From Pseudomonas anatoliensis (GTDB lineage: Bacteria; Pseudomonadota; Gammaproteobacteria; Pseudomonadales; Pseudomonadaceae), in contig NZ_JACVHC010000004.1 of NCBI RefSeq assembly GCF_017976235.1, positions 542,699 to 606,698 of the forward strand: a DNA stretch of 64,000 nt. The letters run 5' to 3'. Below are positions 43,815 through 52,668 of this stretch, in pieces. Position 1 is the first letter of the stretch; each line of letters begins with the position of its first letter. A program made the position numbers and the translations under genes. The notes under the pieces were generated by a model, which worked only from the letters and a program-made list of their open reading frames with translations, did no database searches and was not told the origin of the DNA.

Positions 43815-45363
43815 TGGAACCTCCTGCCGACAGTGAGCGATAGCCGATGCGCGACGACAGCGCCAGGCCCGGTTGATTGGTTTGCGGTTGATCGGTGCGC
43901 AGCCCGGCCGGCGCGTTTTCGAAACGCACGGTGAGGCCGCCCTCGAGTTGCGTGCGGTTGTTGGCGGCGCTTTGCTGGATCAGCGTGTTGGAGGTTTGCG
44001 ACAGTGAGCCGGCCTGCATGGCCGGTTTTTCCGGCGTAGTGTCGGGTGCCGCCAACGGGCTCGGTGACGACTCCACGGTGCCTTTGAAAAACACCGGCGC
44101 CAGTTCGCCTTTACCTTCAGCGTTGGTCTTCAACTGGGCTTGAGTGAAAACATCCACCCTGGCCTTGGCATCAGCGATCAGCTCGCCGAAACCGCCGTTG
44201 AAAAACGCCTTGATCGGTGCGATGGCGTCCTGAAACTTCTGCGCCCACTTTTCGATCCAGGCGGTAACGGGTGCCCAGTTCTCGATGATTTTTTCCAGCG
44301 GTGACCAGCCCAGTTGCTCGCGAATTACCGCGTACATCGCCACAAACGGCAGCTTGATGTAATCCCAGATCGCGGTGAACACACCGACCACCCCGCCCCA
44401 GACTGCCTGGATCACTTCCAGCGGCGACCAATCAAAGAAGCCTTGCAGGAAAGTCTGCACAGGCACCGAGACCGCTCTGAGCAAATCCCAGATCGAAGAG
44501 AACAGCCCGACCAATGGCCCCCAGTTATTCACGATCAGCCCATGAGGCGAATAGTTGAACCAGGTCTTGAAGAACTCCATCACCGGCGCCGCGACAGCCT
44601 TGACGCCCTCCCACAACGCCGCGAAAAACGCTGTGACCGGTCCCCAGTTACTGATCAATTGCCCCAACGGGGTGTAACCGAACATCGTCTTGAAAAACTC
44701 GGCCATCGGAATGACAACCGGCGCAATTTTCTGCCAGAGCCCGATGAAAAACGTCGAGACCGGTTTCCAGTTGGCCACGATCAAACCGGCAGCCAAGGCA
44801 ATGCCAGCGGCAATCAGCATGATCGGGTTAGCCTTCATCACCATGCTCATCACGTCGAACACCTGGGTCGCACCGGTCACAGCGGTTTGCATCGCCGAGA
44901 ACGCGATAGCCCCCGCCGCCAGTCCTTCGACCAGTTGCGGGTTGTCGGCGAGGATACCGCTGACCTGGGTGAGCATCGGCTCAAGTCCGACGACCAATGC
45001 ACCGACAGCGGGCACCAGCGCGGCATCGATTGCGCCCGTGACCTTTTCCATCGACGCACTGAACACGTTCATGTTCTGCGCAGCGACTTTCGGTGCGGCG
45101 GGCAGGTCGACGGTTTTTGCCGTCGCGCTGACCTCGGTCAACTTTCCCTGAAACGCCACCGCCGACTTGATCCCGTCCACGAACGGCGTAATCACGCTGC
45201 CGCCCTTGAACAGACCACTGATGTCCAGTTTGCCGAGGCCGGTCTGCTCGAGGTTTTTCTTGAAGCTCTCGACATTGGCCCGAAGGGCGCCGAGTTTGGG
45301 CGACAGTTCATCGATGCCCGTGATCAGCACCGGAGTTTTCACTTTCTTTTCTTCGTCTGCCAT
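43801..45363 (-). CDS. Tape measure protein of tailocin 2 with 41-residue repeats
   Basis: A 520-residue tail-length protein. Residues 1-110 are a TP901-like helical region, about 120-197 are hydrophobic, and residues 198-361 hold four tandem 41-residue repeats (NWxPVxxFF..LW ... YSPxxxI), with a fifth partial copy. It is short for a tape measure, implying a shorter tail than tailocin 1 (804 residues). The ATG at 45363 overlaps the frameshifted gp41' stop. Confidence 0.9.
   Translation of the reverse strand: MADEEKKVKTPVLITGIDELSPKLGALRANVESFKKNLEQTGLGKLDISGLFKGGSVITPFVDGIKSAVAFQGKLTEVSATAKTVDLPAAPKVAAQNMNVFSASMEKVTGAIDAALVPAVGALVVGLEPMLTQVSGILADNPQLVEGLAAGAIAFSAMQTAVTGATQVFDVMSMVMKANPIMLIAAGIALAAGLIVANWKPVSTFFIGLWQKIAPVVIPMAEFFKTMFGYTPLGQLISNWGPVTAFFAALWEGVKAVAAPVMEFFKTWFNYSPHGLIVNNWGPLVGLFSSIWDLLRAVSVPVQTFLQGFFDWSPLEVIQAVWGGVVGVFTAIWDYIKLPFVAMYAVIREQLGWSPLEKIIENWAPVTAWIEKWAQKFQDAIAPIKAFFNGGFGELIADAKARVDVFTQAQLKTNAEGKGELAPVFFKGTVESSPSPLAAPDTTPEKPAMQAGSLSQTSNTLIQQSAANNRTQLEGGLTVRFENAPAGLRTDQPQTNQPGLALSSRIGYRSLSAGGSNELA
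44281..44772 (-). repeat. Four 123-bp coding repeats in tape measure 2
   Basis: Each unit encodes 41 residues opening with NW or VW and ending in the (Y/W)(S/T)P-x3-I region. Units start at residues 198, 239, 280 and 321. The protein pattern is conserved much better than the DNA. Confidence 0.85.
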
Positions 45364-45533
45364 CACTGCACCTGCTGCATCGCATTGATCCGTTGCGCGT
45401 GCTCCAGCGACTCGCGGAGCACATCCAGTGGCCTGGCCATCATCTGTTCGGGGTCAACCTTCCAGAACCAGGCCAGGTCATAGGCGACTGCGATCAGGTC
45501 GGTGATGGCGCCGACGCCGCACTCATGAAAAAA
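45363..45533 (-). other. Programmed -1 frameshift site and gp41' extension (tailocin 2)
   Basis: In gp41 the codons AGT TTT TTC form the slippery heptamer T-TTT-TTC at 45533-45527. A -1 shift there bypasses the TGA at 45496 and continues for about 54 codons (ITDLIAVAYDLAWFWKVDPE ...) to a TGA at 45365-45363. This is the usual arrangement of tail assembly chaperones G/GT before a tape measure gene. Confidence 0.8.
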
Positions 45534-45790
45534 CTCGCAACAGCCCAGCTCAGCGCATTGAGGTCAGCCAGATCCAACTGGTTGACCGACGACGGCGGAA
45601 TGCCGGCGCACACGGCGATGTATTTGGCCGCGACGTCCATGTCGAGGCTGACCTCTTCGCTCTTGTCGATCTTGTACGGCAACGCCTTGATCGCTCGCAC
45701 TTCCTGCACCGTCGGACGGCGCAGGACGAGTTCGGTCAGGGGCTCGCCGTGAGCTTCGATCGCAACTTGAAGCTTCACGGCGCCGCTCAT
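45494..45790 (-). CDS. Tail assembly chaperone (Mu gp41-like), unshifted form
   Basis: A 98-residue protein (LRRPTVQEVRAIKALPYKID) of the Mu gp41 tail assembly chaperone family. It should coat the tape measure before tube assembly. It overlaps the tube stop by 4 bp and contains the -1 slippery site near its end. Confidence 0.85.
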   Translation of the reverse strand: MSGAVKLQVAIEAHGEPLTELVLRRPTVQEVRAIKALPYKIDKSEEVSLDMDVAAKYIAVCAGIPPSSVNQLDLADLNALSWAVASFFMSAASAPSPT

Positions 45791-46134
45791 TGCCAGGTCC
45801 CCTTGATGCCTTCGAATTTCAGTTCGATGGTGGCGTCATCGCCTTTGGAGACTGGCTCTTCGACCAGGTAAGCGCCGGCCAGCACATAGACTTTGCCGTT
45901 GCTGAATTCGCAGGTGACGGTGATATCGGTGCCTTCGATCAGCTTCTTCAGCGGGAAGTCGGCGGTGTGCAGCGCGGTCACTTTGAACGACGGTGCGATG
46001 TCGGTTTCCTTGTAGAAACCGGGTACGACGGTTTCGCGTTTGACCACCATCAACGGGGCTTCACAGCCGCCATTGATAGTCAGTTGTGCGCCGTCGACCT
46101 TGACGTAGCAGGTGCCTGCAATCAGTTGACCCAT
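45787..46134 (-). CDS. Tail tube protein of tailocin 2 (Mu gpM-like)
   Basis: A 115-residue tube protein (MGQLIAGTCYVKVDGAQLTI; CEFSNGKVYVLAGAYLVEEP) of the Mu/SfV class. GGGAG precedes the start at 46134. A terminator hairpin lies between it and the sheath gene. Confidence 0.9.
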   Translation of the reverse strand: MGQLIAGTCYVKVDGAQLTINGGCEAPLMVVKRETVVPGFYKETDIAPSFKVTALHTADFPLKKLIEGTDITVTCEFSNGKVYVLAGAYLVEEPVSKGDDATIELKFEGIKGTWQ

Positions 46135-46152
46135 GGTGTTACTCCCTTCAAT

Positions 46153-46176
46153 AAAAAAGCCCACGCGAGGTGGGCT
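46153..46176 (-). terminator. Intrinsic terminator between sheath and tube genes of tailocin 2
   Basis: Read leftward: AGCCCAC / GTGGGCT with a 5-base loop, then TTTTTTAT. It lies within the operon. Confidence 0.75.
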
Positions 46177-46201
46177 GAATGCTTGACGTCGAACGCTGCG
46201 A

Positions 46202-47698
46202 TCAGGCTGCGTCGTCGTATTGCAGGCGGAATTGGTTGAGCAGTGCGAACACGCGCAGACCGTTGATGTAATCCGGCGGGAACAGCACGTTCACGCGGCT
46301 CGGGTCCTGCACGTCGCGCTCGACGATCAGGTGCTCGGCGAACAGCTCGGCGTTCTCCACGTGGCCTTCCAGTTCGAGCTTGGCGTACTGGGCGATCAGC
46401 TCACCGCGGATGGTGCTCGGGGTGACGATGGGCTGGCCGGCGCCGAAGCGGGTGCCGTCGGAAGCCAGTTTGTGCCGGCCGTACTTGCTGGTGATCACGC
46501 TTTGCAGACGACGCACGATGAACGCCGACTGGTGCATGGTTTCGCTGTCCAGGTAGGAGTTGTCAGCCTGGCCGTAAGCGTTTTTCTGGTAGGTGGTGAT
46601 CGAACGCTGAATGCGCACGTAGCCGCCTTCGTAGTACGCGGTGGCGATGCCGTAGTTGAGCAGCGACTGACGCTCGGTCAGGGTGAAGCGCTCGCTCGCC
46701 GGCGCCGGATCGACACCCGGCAGACTGCCGCTTTGCGTCGGACGGCTGGCGTCGGCGGAGATGAACACCGAGGTGCGTGCAGCCAGTGCGGCGGCTTGTA
46801 CCCAGACCGGTTGCGGAACGCCCGGTTCCAGCGCCTGAATGGTCATGTGCTGATCGTTGCGCGCCTGGCCTGCAGCGACCAGAGTGCCGACGGTGCCGCG
46901 TTTGGCGCTGTAGACGTGACCGAACAGTTGCTTGGCCCACGACCAGCGACCGGTGCTGTCATCCATGACCGCTTGCCAGGTGTTGAGGGTGGCCAGATCC
47001 GACCACGGCAGTGCGATGAACTCGAACGGCTCGTCGCCCAGTGCCGCGACAGCAGCGATCTGATCGGGCACGCCGGCGCCACCGGTCATGGCGGTGATTG
47101 CGCTGGTCAGGCCGGCCGGGGTTTCTTCGCCGTTGCTCTTGCCCAGGCGATTGAATTGCAGGCTGATGTCATTGCCGCTGTCGCCAGTCCATTTGGCAGA
47201 CAAGGTGACCACACCTTCGGCCGCTGCAGCACTCACCGGGAGATCGGCACTGGCGTTGATTTTCTGCGCCAGCGCAGTGGCTGCCTGAGCAGCGGTTGCA
47301 CCGTTGACCACGGTGGCTTGCACACGCACGCCGCCAACATACAGATTGAGCAGACCCGCCTGAGTCGCGGTGCCGGTCAGGGTCAGCACGCCTTTGGCGA
47401 CGGCGCCTTCAGCGTTGTGCAGCGGCAGGCACCAGATCTCGCCGATCGGGTCGGCCTTGCGGAAGGTCTCGTACATCGAGGCGAGCATCGAGCCCTGACC
47501 ACCAATGCTTTTCGCCAGTGCAATGCTGGAGACCAGCACCAGTTTGCCGACCTCGCTCGGGGCGACGTTATCGTTGACCTGAGCGACGATCAAACGGCGC
47601 ATGGTCGAGCTCGCGCTATTGGCGGCCGAGTTGTCCATTTCGGCATAGAACAGCGGTACACGAATGTCCGCGGGGATGTTGCTGAATCCGATCGCCAT
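46202..47698 (-). CDS. Tail sheath protein of tailocin 2 (Mu gpL-like)
   Basis: A 498-residue sheath (MAIGFSNIPADIRVPLFYAE; QALEPGVPQPVWVQAAALAA; C-terminal VNVLFPPDYINGLRVFALLN) of the Mu gpL/SfV class. It is about 110 residues longer than the P2-type sheath of tailocin 1. It drives contraction. Confidence 0.93.
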   Translation of the reverse strand: MAIGFSNIPADIRVPLFYAEMDNSAANSASSTMRRLIVAQVNDNVAPSEVGKLVLVSSIALAKSIGGQGSMLASMYETFRKADPIGEIWCLPLHNAEGAVAKGVLTLTGTATQAGLLNLYVGGVRVQATVVNGATAAQAATALAQKINASADLPVSAAAAEGVVTLSAKWTGDSGNDISLQFNRLGKSNGEETPAGLTSAITAMTGGAGVPDQIAAVAALGDEPFEFIALPWSDLATLNTWQAVMDDSTGRWSWAKQLFGHVYSAKRGTVGTLVAAGQARNDQHMTIQALEPGVPQPVWVQAAALAARTSVFISADASRPTQSGSLPGVDPAPASERFTLTERQSLLNYGIATAYYEGGYVRIQRSITTYQKNAYGQADNSYLDSETMHQSAFIVRRLQSVITSKYGRHKLASDGTRFGAGQPIVTPSTIRGELIAQYAKLELEGHVENAELFAEHLIVERDVQDPSRVNVLFPPDYINGLRVFALLNQFRLQYDDAA

Positions 47699-47880
47699 TA
47701 TTTGGCTCCCTGTGGTTTAGCCGCTTTTGCGGTTTTGAGTGTGATATCGCCGTCGGCCAGACGCCGGCGCCACCAGGCGCTGTCCAGCACTTCACGGCCT
47801 TCGAGGGGCAGCAGATCGCCCGCCTCCGGGTCAGGTACGGCGCGGCCAGCGGCCGGCAGCACGATGATGCGATTGCTCAT
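47698..47880 (-). CDS. DUF2635 family small tail protein
   Basis: A 60-residue protein (PAAGRAVPDPEAGDLLPLEG, WWRRRLADGDI) matching DUF2635, commonly found just before Mu-type sheath genes. Overlaps the upstream stop. Role unknown. Confidence 0.85.
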   Translation of the reverse strand: MSNRIIVLPAAGRAVPDPEAGDLLPLEGREVLDSAWWRRRLADGDITLKTAKAAKPQGAK

Positions 47881-48461
47881 GGGGTTACCTCAGAAGAGAA
47901 AGTCATTTCCACGCGCCCATCGGGGCCCGGGCGTTTCAGGTTGGGGTCGGCGGGGTCGATCGCATCGACTCGCACGGTGGCCCCGGTAAAGGACGACAAA
48001 CCGTCCAGTTCACGTTCGTGCCAGCTCTGCGCAGGTTGACCGGGCAGGTTGCGACCGAGCTGGAACTCGGCAAAAAAGCGCAACCGGTAAAACACGCGGC
48101 TGCTGTTGATCGAGACCATTTCGCCGCCGTCATAAACGATGGCGTTGTAGTCGTTGTCAGGCTTGAACCCCACCAGCGCGCGCCACAGTTCGCCGCGCAG
48201 GTCGTGCAACAGATTCAGCGCTTTTGTAGCGTCGGTGGCATCAAGCACGAGGACGATTTCGAAGCGGTCGCGGATCGGTTGAGTGATGAGGTTTTGTGCG
48301 GTGCTGCTACTGGCCACATCGGCCAGTGGCAGCACGTGGGCCGAAGGTGTCGGCAGGTCGGGATTGCCTTGCAGCAATACCAGATCGACGCCTACCGCAA
48401 TGTGACTGGCCAGGCTGGGGCATTGCGCACGCAACTGCGTGAGGATCGGGGTGATCTTCAT
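47877..48461 (-). CDS. Tail terminator-like protein (Mu gp37 type), first gene of tailocin 2
   Basis: A 194-residue protein (MKITPILTQLRAQCPSLASH) with the alpha/beta form of Mu gp37-like tail completion proteins that cap the tail at the head-proximal end. With no head made, a cap would still be needed. The start at 48461 was picked over an in-frame upstream codon because the latter lies in the REP flank. Confidence 0.75.
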   Translation of the reverse strand: MKITPILTQLRAQCPSLASHIAVGVDLVLLQGNPDLPTPSAHVLPLADVASSSTAQNLITQPIRDRFEIVLVLDATDATKALNLLHDLRGELWRALVGFKPDNDYNAIVYDGGEMVSINSSRVFYRLRFFAEFQLGRNLPGQPAQSWHERELDGLSSFTGATVRVDAIDPADPNLKRPGPDGRVEMTFSSEVTP

Positions 48462-48500
48462 GAGGGTGTTCCGAATTGATGAGAGTTCCGCAGGGCCCAA

Positions 48501-48590
48501 TGTAGGAGTGAGCCTGCTCGCGATAGCGGTGTGTCAGTCGCTATTCATGTTGATTTACCCACCGCTATCGCGAGCAGGCTCACTCCTACA
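48501..48590. repeat. REP-type inverted pair (TGTAGGAGTGAGCC family) between the two tailocins
   Basis: TGTAGGAGTGAGCCTGCTCG on the left and its inverse on the right. A third REP family, also at 53416. It marks the boundary between the tailocin modules. Confidence 0.9.
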
Positions 48591-48621
48591 AGGATTTGTG
48601 TTGCTGCGAAGTCGCGGTGAA

Positions 48622-49650
48622 TCAGTCTTGCGCTTCTGCTTTGGGATCGAGGCAAGTCGCATCAATCAAACAGCGATAGCTGTTCTCGCGATTGCCGCTG
48701 GCGGTGACCTTGTCGATCGACCAGCGCCCACGCATGAAGTCCGGCCATGTGTCGTCGAGCAGCACAAGGCCTTCGGCAGCCAGCCTTGGATCACCCGGGC
48801 AGGTGATTTTCACCTTGTACTTGTGCCGCAACATCTTGCGCACTTCGCCTTCGCCGACGGCGATGGCATCCGCTTCATTGGGTTGCTTCTGGCGGATAGT
48901 CTTGAACGGTGCAAGCCCCGTTTCGATCCAGCGCAATACGCCTGTAGCCGCATCCACAAAACAGGTTTTGCAGCCTTTGGCCTGCTCGCGGGCGGATTCC
49001 TCCAGCGTGGCGCTGATGAAGGCATGATCGCCGGGCCGGTTGTTGCTGGAGACTGACAAGGTGACGTTGGGCAAAATTTTGCCCGACAGTGACTTGGTCT
49101 GACCGGGCCGCGCCAGCACGTACACATCGTCGTAGGGTTTGGCGATCACGTTGTACTTTTTGGCCAGGCGCGTCAGGAAGCCCATGTCGGTTTCATTCGA
49201 CTGGTCGACGTGGGCGATTTTGATCAACGAAACTTCAGGTGCAACACGCGGTGAAAAGCCGTGTCGCAACACCAGTTCGCGAAACAATCCACCCAGCGTC
49301 GTTGGCCCGTGACTGGCGGTTCGGCGCTGCTTGAAGCCGGTTTCATCATCCTTGCTGAACGGCGCCGCAGTGGCCACCAGGGTCAGGCGAAACGGGAACA
49401 GGGTCGGTGTCAGGCGCGTCACTTTGAACTGCCCCTTGTCAACCATTCCCGATTCCAGATAACCGACCTCCAGGCCGATTTTCCCGCCCAGGTTCGGTAA
49501 CCCTTCGAGGCCTTCAAGATCGATCGTCAACGTGAGTTGATCGGACTCGAAACCGGCCGCATCGATGTGTTCCCAACTGATCAGCCGTTGATTAAGCAGG
49601 GCCGCATTGGCCCCGTAGATTTTTACTGCCGGGGTAAAACCGAGTGCCAT
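48622..49650 (-). CDS. Baseplate hub protein gpD of tailocin 1
   Basis: A 342-residue P2 gpD-like hub (MALGFTPAVKIYGANAALLN; VDQSNETDMGFLTRLAKKYN). Last gene of the R-pyocin-type module, as in P. aeruginosa R2 (PA0628). Confidence 0.92.
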   Translation of the reverse strand: MALGFTPAVKIYGANAALLNQRLISWEHIDAAGFESDQLTLTIDLEGLEGLPNLGGKIGLEVGYLESGMVDKGQFKVTRLTPTLFPFRLTLVATAAPFSKDDETGFKQRRTASHGPTTLGGLFRELVLRHGFSPRVAPEVSLIKIAHVDQSNETDMGFLTRLAKKYNVIAKPYDDVYVLARPGQTKSLSGKILPNVTLSVSSNNRPGDHAFISATLEESAREQAKGCKTCFVDAATGVLRWIETGLAPFKTIRQKQPNEADAIAVGEGEVRKMLRHKYKVKITCPGDPRLAAEGLVLLDDTWPDFMRGRWSIDKVTASGNRENSYRCLIDATCLDPKAEAQD

Positions 49651-49659
49651 GCAGCCTCC

Positions 49660-49872
49660 TTAATCCCAGGCCGTAAGCGCTTTGACCGCGGCCGCTTTCG
49701 TCTCCAGTTCCGGCAGTACGACCCATACGCCCGCGGGCAGGATCGGACCGTATTCGGCAAGGGTCGGGTTGAGTTTCCACAGCGCCTCTTCGGCGGCGTC
49801 ATCGCTGCGACCGTTTTCGCGGTAGAGCAGCAGATTCACCGAATCACCGGCCACGCTTCGAACCTTACGCAT
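49660..49872 (-). CDS. Tail protein gpX (LysM-like) of tailocin 1
   Basis: A 70-residue P2 gpX-type protein (VNLLLYRENGRSDDAAEEAL; GVWVVLPEL), a small LysM-like tail protein that binds the hub. The start at 49872 overlaps the gpU stop. Confidence 0.88.
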   Translation of the reverse strand: MRKVRSVAGDSVNLLLYRENGRSDDAAEEALWKLNPTLAEYGPILPAGVWVVLPELETKAAAVKALTAWD

Positions 49873-50248
49873 TGTTGAACTCCGATAATCCGAGGGTCCA
49901 CTTGACCACCATCGCGGTGCCGTCATCGATGACCTCGCTCTGGTTTTCATCGATGCTGTTGATCCGCCACAGGCCCCAGTTACGACCGATACCGTCAATC
50001 AACGGCAGCGGCACCCGCAGGGCCTGAAGCGCACGCAGTTCATCAAGGCGCTCCATGGCGACGGCGTACATCGAGGTGCCGCTGATGGTCAGGGTTTCCG
50101 GCTTTTGCCCGGTCTGGCTGGACTTGGGTTTACTGGTGAGGATTGGCAGTTCCGTCCAGCCGCCATCGGATTTTCGCGCCAGCGTGCTGTAGGCGAAGTT
50201 TCGCGACAGGCCGAAGATGAAACTGCCCAGTGCCATTTGTTGTTTCAT
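49865..50248 (-). CDS. Tail protein gpU of tailocin 1
   Basis: A 127-residue P2 gpU family protein (MALGSFIFGLSRNFAYSTLA; SGTSMYAVAMERLDELRALQ), placed directly after the tape measure as in R-pyocins. It joins the baseplate. Confidence 0.9.
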   Translation of the reverse strand: MKQQMALGSFIFGLSRNFAYSTLARKSDGGWTELPILTSKPKSSQTGQKPETLTISGTSMYAVAMERLDELRALQALRVPLPLIDGIGRNWGLWRINSIDENQSEVIDDGTAMVVKWTLGLSEFNNA

Positions 50249-52662
50249 CAGGCGACTCCATCGGTCAGGGCTGCGTCACGGCGGGTGGCGAGGGGGTTGG
50301 TCGGCATGATCTGGCCCAACTGGCTCATCGTCGTTTGCACCACCAGATTGGCCAGTGTCTGAGCGCTGGCCTGATCCTGCCCATTGATGTGAATGGTCGA
50401 GTTGAGCGTGACAGGCTGATTCGCGACGGTGGCCGCAGGCGTCGCCGCGACTGCGGTCAGTTCTTTACTGACCTGCGCAGGTGAATCAAGCCGATCGACT
50501 TGAGCCCCTAGCCTGTCGCCCAGCGAAGCACCGATCTCAGCGCCGGCCATGCTTCCGAGCCAACCGCCGACCATGGTGCCCACACCCGGCAGAATCAAAG
50601 TGCCGATCGCCGCTCCGATGGCTGCGCCGGCAGAAGCCCCGGCCAACGAGGCGCCGGACGACACGACCGAGCGGGTGTCCCCTTTCATCACGCCAGTGAC
50701 CATTTCATAACCGGCGCTGAGCAGGCGCAGTGGTGGTGCTTTTTTGGCGACTAACCTGCCTGCCTTGGCGTAGGACCCTGACAACGGTGCTGCGCGCATT
50801 GAACTGGCGCTCGATGAACCGGCGAATGCCGTCATGCTGCCGGGCCAGGGTCCGGGTGCGCTGATCACAGGTCTGGGAGCAACAAAATCGCCGGGGCTCA
50901 GCAAGGGCCGATTGGCGTCCTTGCCTTGAATCCTGGATTTGATGCGGACCCGGCGAGGTCTCAGCCCACCCCGTCTGCCGGAGGTCCCTGTGGAGCCCGG
51001 CTTATCCGTTGAACGTTTGTCCTTGGGGGCTTTGGATGTGTCAGGGGAGGTGTCAGGCTTGATATCGGTAACATCGACATCGGCGATCCACTTGCCAAGC
51101 CCCGCGGGTAATCTGGCCGCCGCGGACTTCACAAGCTTTCCCGTAAAGTTGTCAAACGCCTTGGCCAGCAATGCCCCCACCATCGACGTAATGCCCGCCG
51201 CCGCAAGTGCCAGGGCCGTCGCTACTTTCGGATTCGCTTCGGCTTTGTCCGCCATCAAGTTCATGCTGGCGGTGAGCCAATCCGGCATTTGCACATTCGG
51301 GGCCACGGCTTTCGTCAGCCGAATTTTGCTGGCTTCGTATGCGTCCGGGCTTTGTTGTACGCTGCCCCCTGCCGCATCAGCTGACCTTTGCACCGCACCC
51401 TTGTATTGCGGCTCAAGGCTTTGCGTCGGTCCTTGGAGGGGAAGCGGTGAGAACGCCTTTCCGTCAGCCGATGGTAGTGCCATCAACTGATGTAAGCCCT
51501 CACTACCGCCGGATAACTTCTTCAGCAACTCGGTCTGCGGATCGAGCGGTTTTTTAGCCGTCAGCAGTGCAAACGTCTGGCCGACGTCCTGCGGTTTTTC
51601 CAGCAGTTTGCTTACGCCTTCATCGCCGTTGAACAGCGTTTTGAGCAGTGCGGCCTGTTGGCTGGCCGGCTGTTTCTTCAGCGCCTCCAAAGTCCTGAAA
51701 AGGGTTTGCGGCACATCATCGGTCAGATTGTCTGGCTGAAGTCCAAGTGTTGCCCAGGCCGCGCGCTCCTCAGCGGAGCCTTTTCTACCCTTCGCCAGCG
51801 CCGCGCTAATGCTTTTCACCGAGGCGCTGGCAGTTGCCTTGTCCACATCGGCATTGAGCAGAGAGGCTGCCAGTGCGGCCAATTGCTCAGGCGCAATACC
51901 CGCTGCAACGCCCGCTTCGCCGGAACTCTGCACCACTGAGCCGATATCGGCTGCCGTTGCTTTCAGCGAGTGTTTCCCGAGATGACTGGTGGCATCGGCC
52001 AGATTCTGACTTTGTGCACGATCCAGTTTGAGCGAGGTTCGCCATGCGGCCAGCATTTCCCCTGCAGCCTTGAGTTCAATGCCAAACGCTGTCGCATTCG
52101 TCGCGGCATCGCGACCGAAATCAAGCAGTTCCTTTTCCTTCGCATCGCCTGTGAGATTGGCGCCAACACCAGACTTGCCGGCTGCATACTCAACCTCGGC
52201 CAGGCTTACAGCGGTAGCGCCACTGCCGGCCATCGACTTTTCGCTGGCCAGTTCACGGTTGGCATTCTCCATGCTCTTGAGGTCGCTGCTCATCCCTGGC
52301 ACTTGCTTGAGTCTGGCCATGGCCGTCTGAAGTGCCATGGCTGGCTGCATAGATGCGCGGGGTGGACGCTGCTCGATTGCAGCCGTGAGTTTTGACTTCG
52401 GCTCACTCGCCGCAACGGCTGCTGGAGCCGCTAAATTGAACTTCGCAAGCGATTGCAGCGCGGCCATAACATCCCGCAGTCTGACCTGTTCCTTGATCAG
52501 CAGCCGAATATCCTGGCTCGCCGTCAAGACCGCCAACTTCAGTTCCGCCAGAGGTCTGGCCAGCGCATCGATTACCAACTGCCCACTTGCCGGGCCCGTG
52601 GCGTTATACCCTGCACCGCCATTCATGGTGGTCAGCACGAGCGCATATTTGCTCTCTGCCAT
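50248..52662 (-). CDS. Tape measure protein of tailocin 1 (P2 gpT-like)
   Basis: An 804-residue protein with a long helical region, a Pro/Lys-rich linker (TSPDTSKAPKDKRSTDKPGS) and a Gly/Ala-rich hydrophobic stretch near the C-terminus (GAAIGAAIGTLILPGVGTMV). It sets the length of the P2-type tail. AGGAG precedes the start. Confidence 0.93.
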   Translation of the reverse strand: MAESKYALVLTTMNGGAGYNATGPASGQLVIDALARPLAELKLAVLTASQDIRLLIKEQVRLRDVMAALQSLAKFNLAAPAAVAASEPKSKLTAAIEQRPPRASMQPAMALQTAMARLKQVPGMSSDLKSMENANRELASEKSMAGSGATAVSLAEVEYAAGKSGVGANLTGDAKEKELLDFGRDAATNATAFGIELKAAGEMLAAWRTSLKLDRAQSQNLADATSHLGKHSLKATAADIGSVVQSSGEAGVAAGIAPEQLAALAASLLNADVDKATASASVKSISAALAKGRKGSAEERAAWATLGLQPDNLTDDVPQTLFRTLEALKKQPASQQAALLKTLFNGDEGVSKLLEKPQDVGQTFALLTAKKPLDPQTELLKKLSGGSEGLHQLMALPSADGKAFSPLPLQGPTQSLEPQYKGAVQRSADAAGGSVQQSPDAYEASKIRLTKAVAPNVQMPDWLTASMNLMADKAEANPKVATALALAAAGITSMVGALLAKAFDNFTGKLVKSAAARLPAGLGKWIADVDVTDIKPDTSPDTSKAPKDKRSTDKPGSTGTSGRRGGLRPRRVRIKSRIQGKDANRPLLSPGDFVAPRPVISAPGPWPGSMTAFAGSSSASSMRAAPLSGSYAKAGRLVAKKAPPLRLLSAGYEMVTGVMKGDTRSVVSSGASLAGASAGAAIGAAIGTLILPGVGTMVGGWLGSMAGAEIGASLGDRLGAQVDRLDSPAQVSKELTAVAATPAATVANQPVTLNSTIHINGQDQASAQTLANLVVQTTMSQLGQIMPTNPLATRRDAALTDGVA

Positions 52663-52668
52663 GCCGCT

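Noticed and set aside
41571-43934. 787-codon rightward open frame opposite the gp43/gp44 genes
   Set aside because: Antisense to two clear baseplate genes; composition is His/Arg/Gly-rich, a known by-product of GC-rich codon use, with no recognisable domain.
46220-47989. 589-codon rightward open frame opposite the sheath gene
   Set aside because: Antisense shadow of the Mu-type sheath; no start signals or family resemblance.
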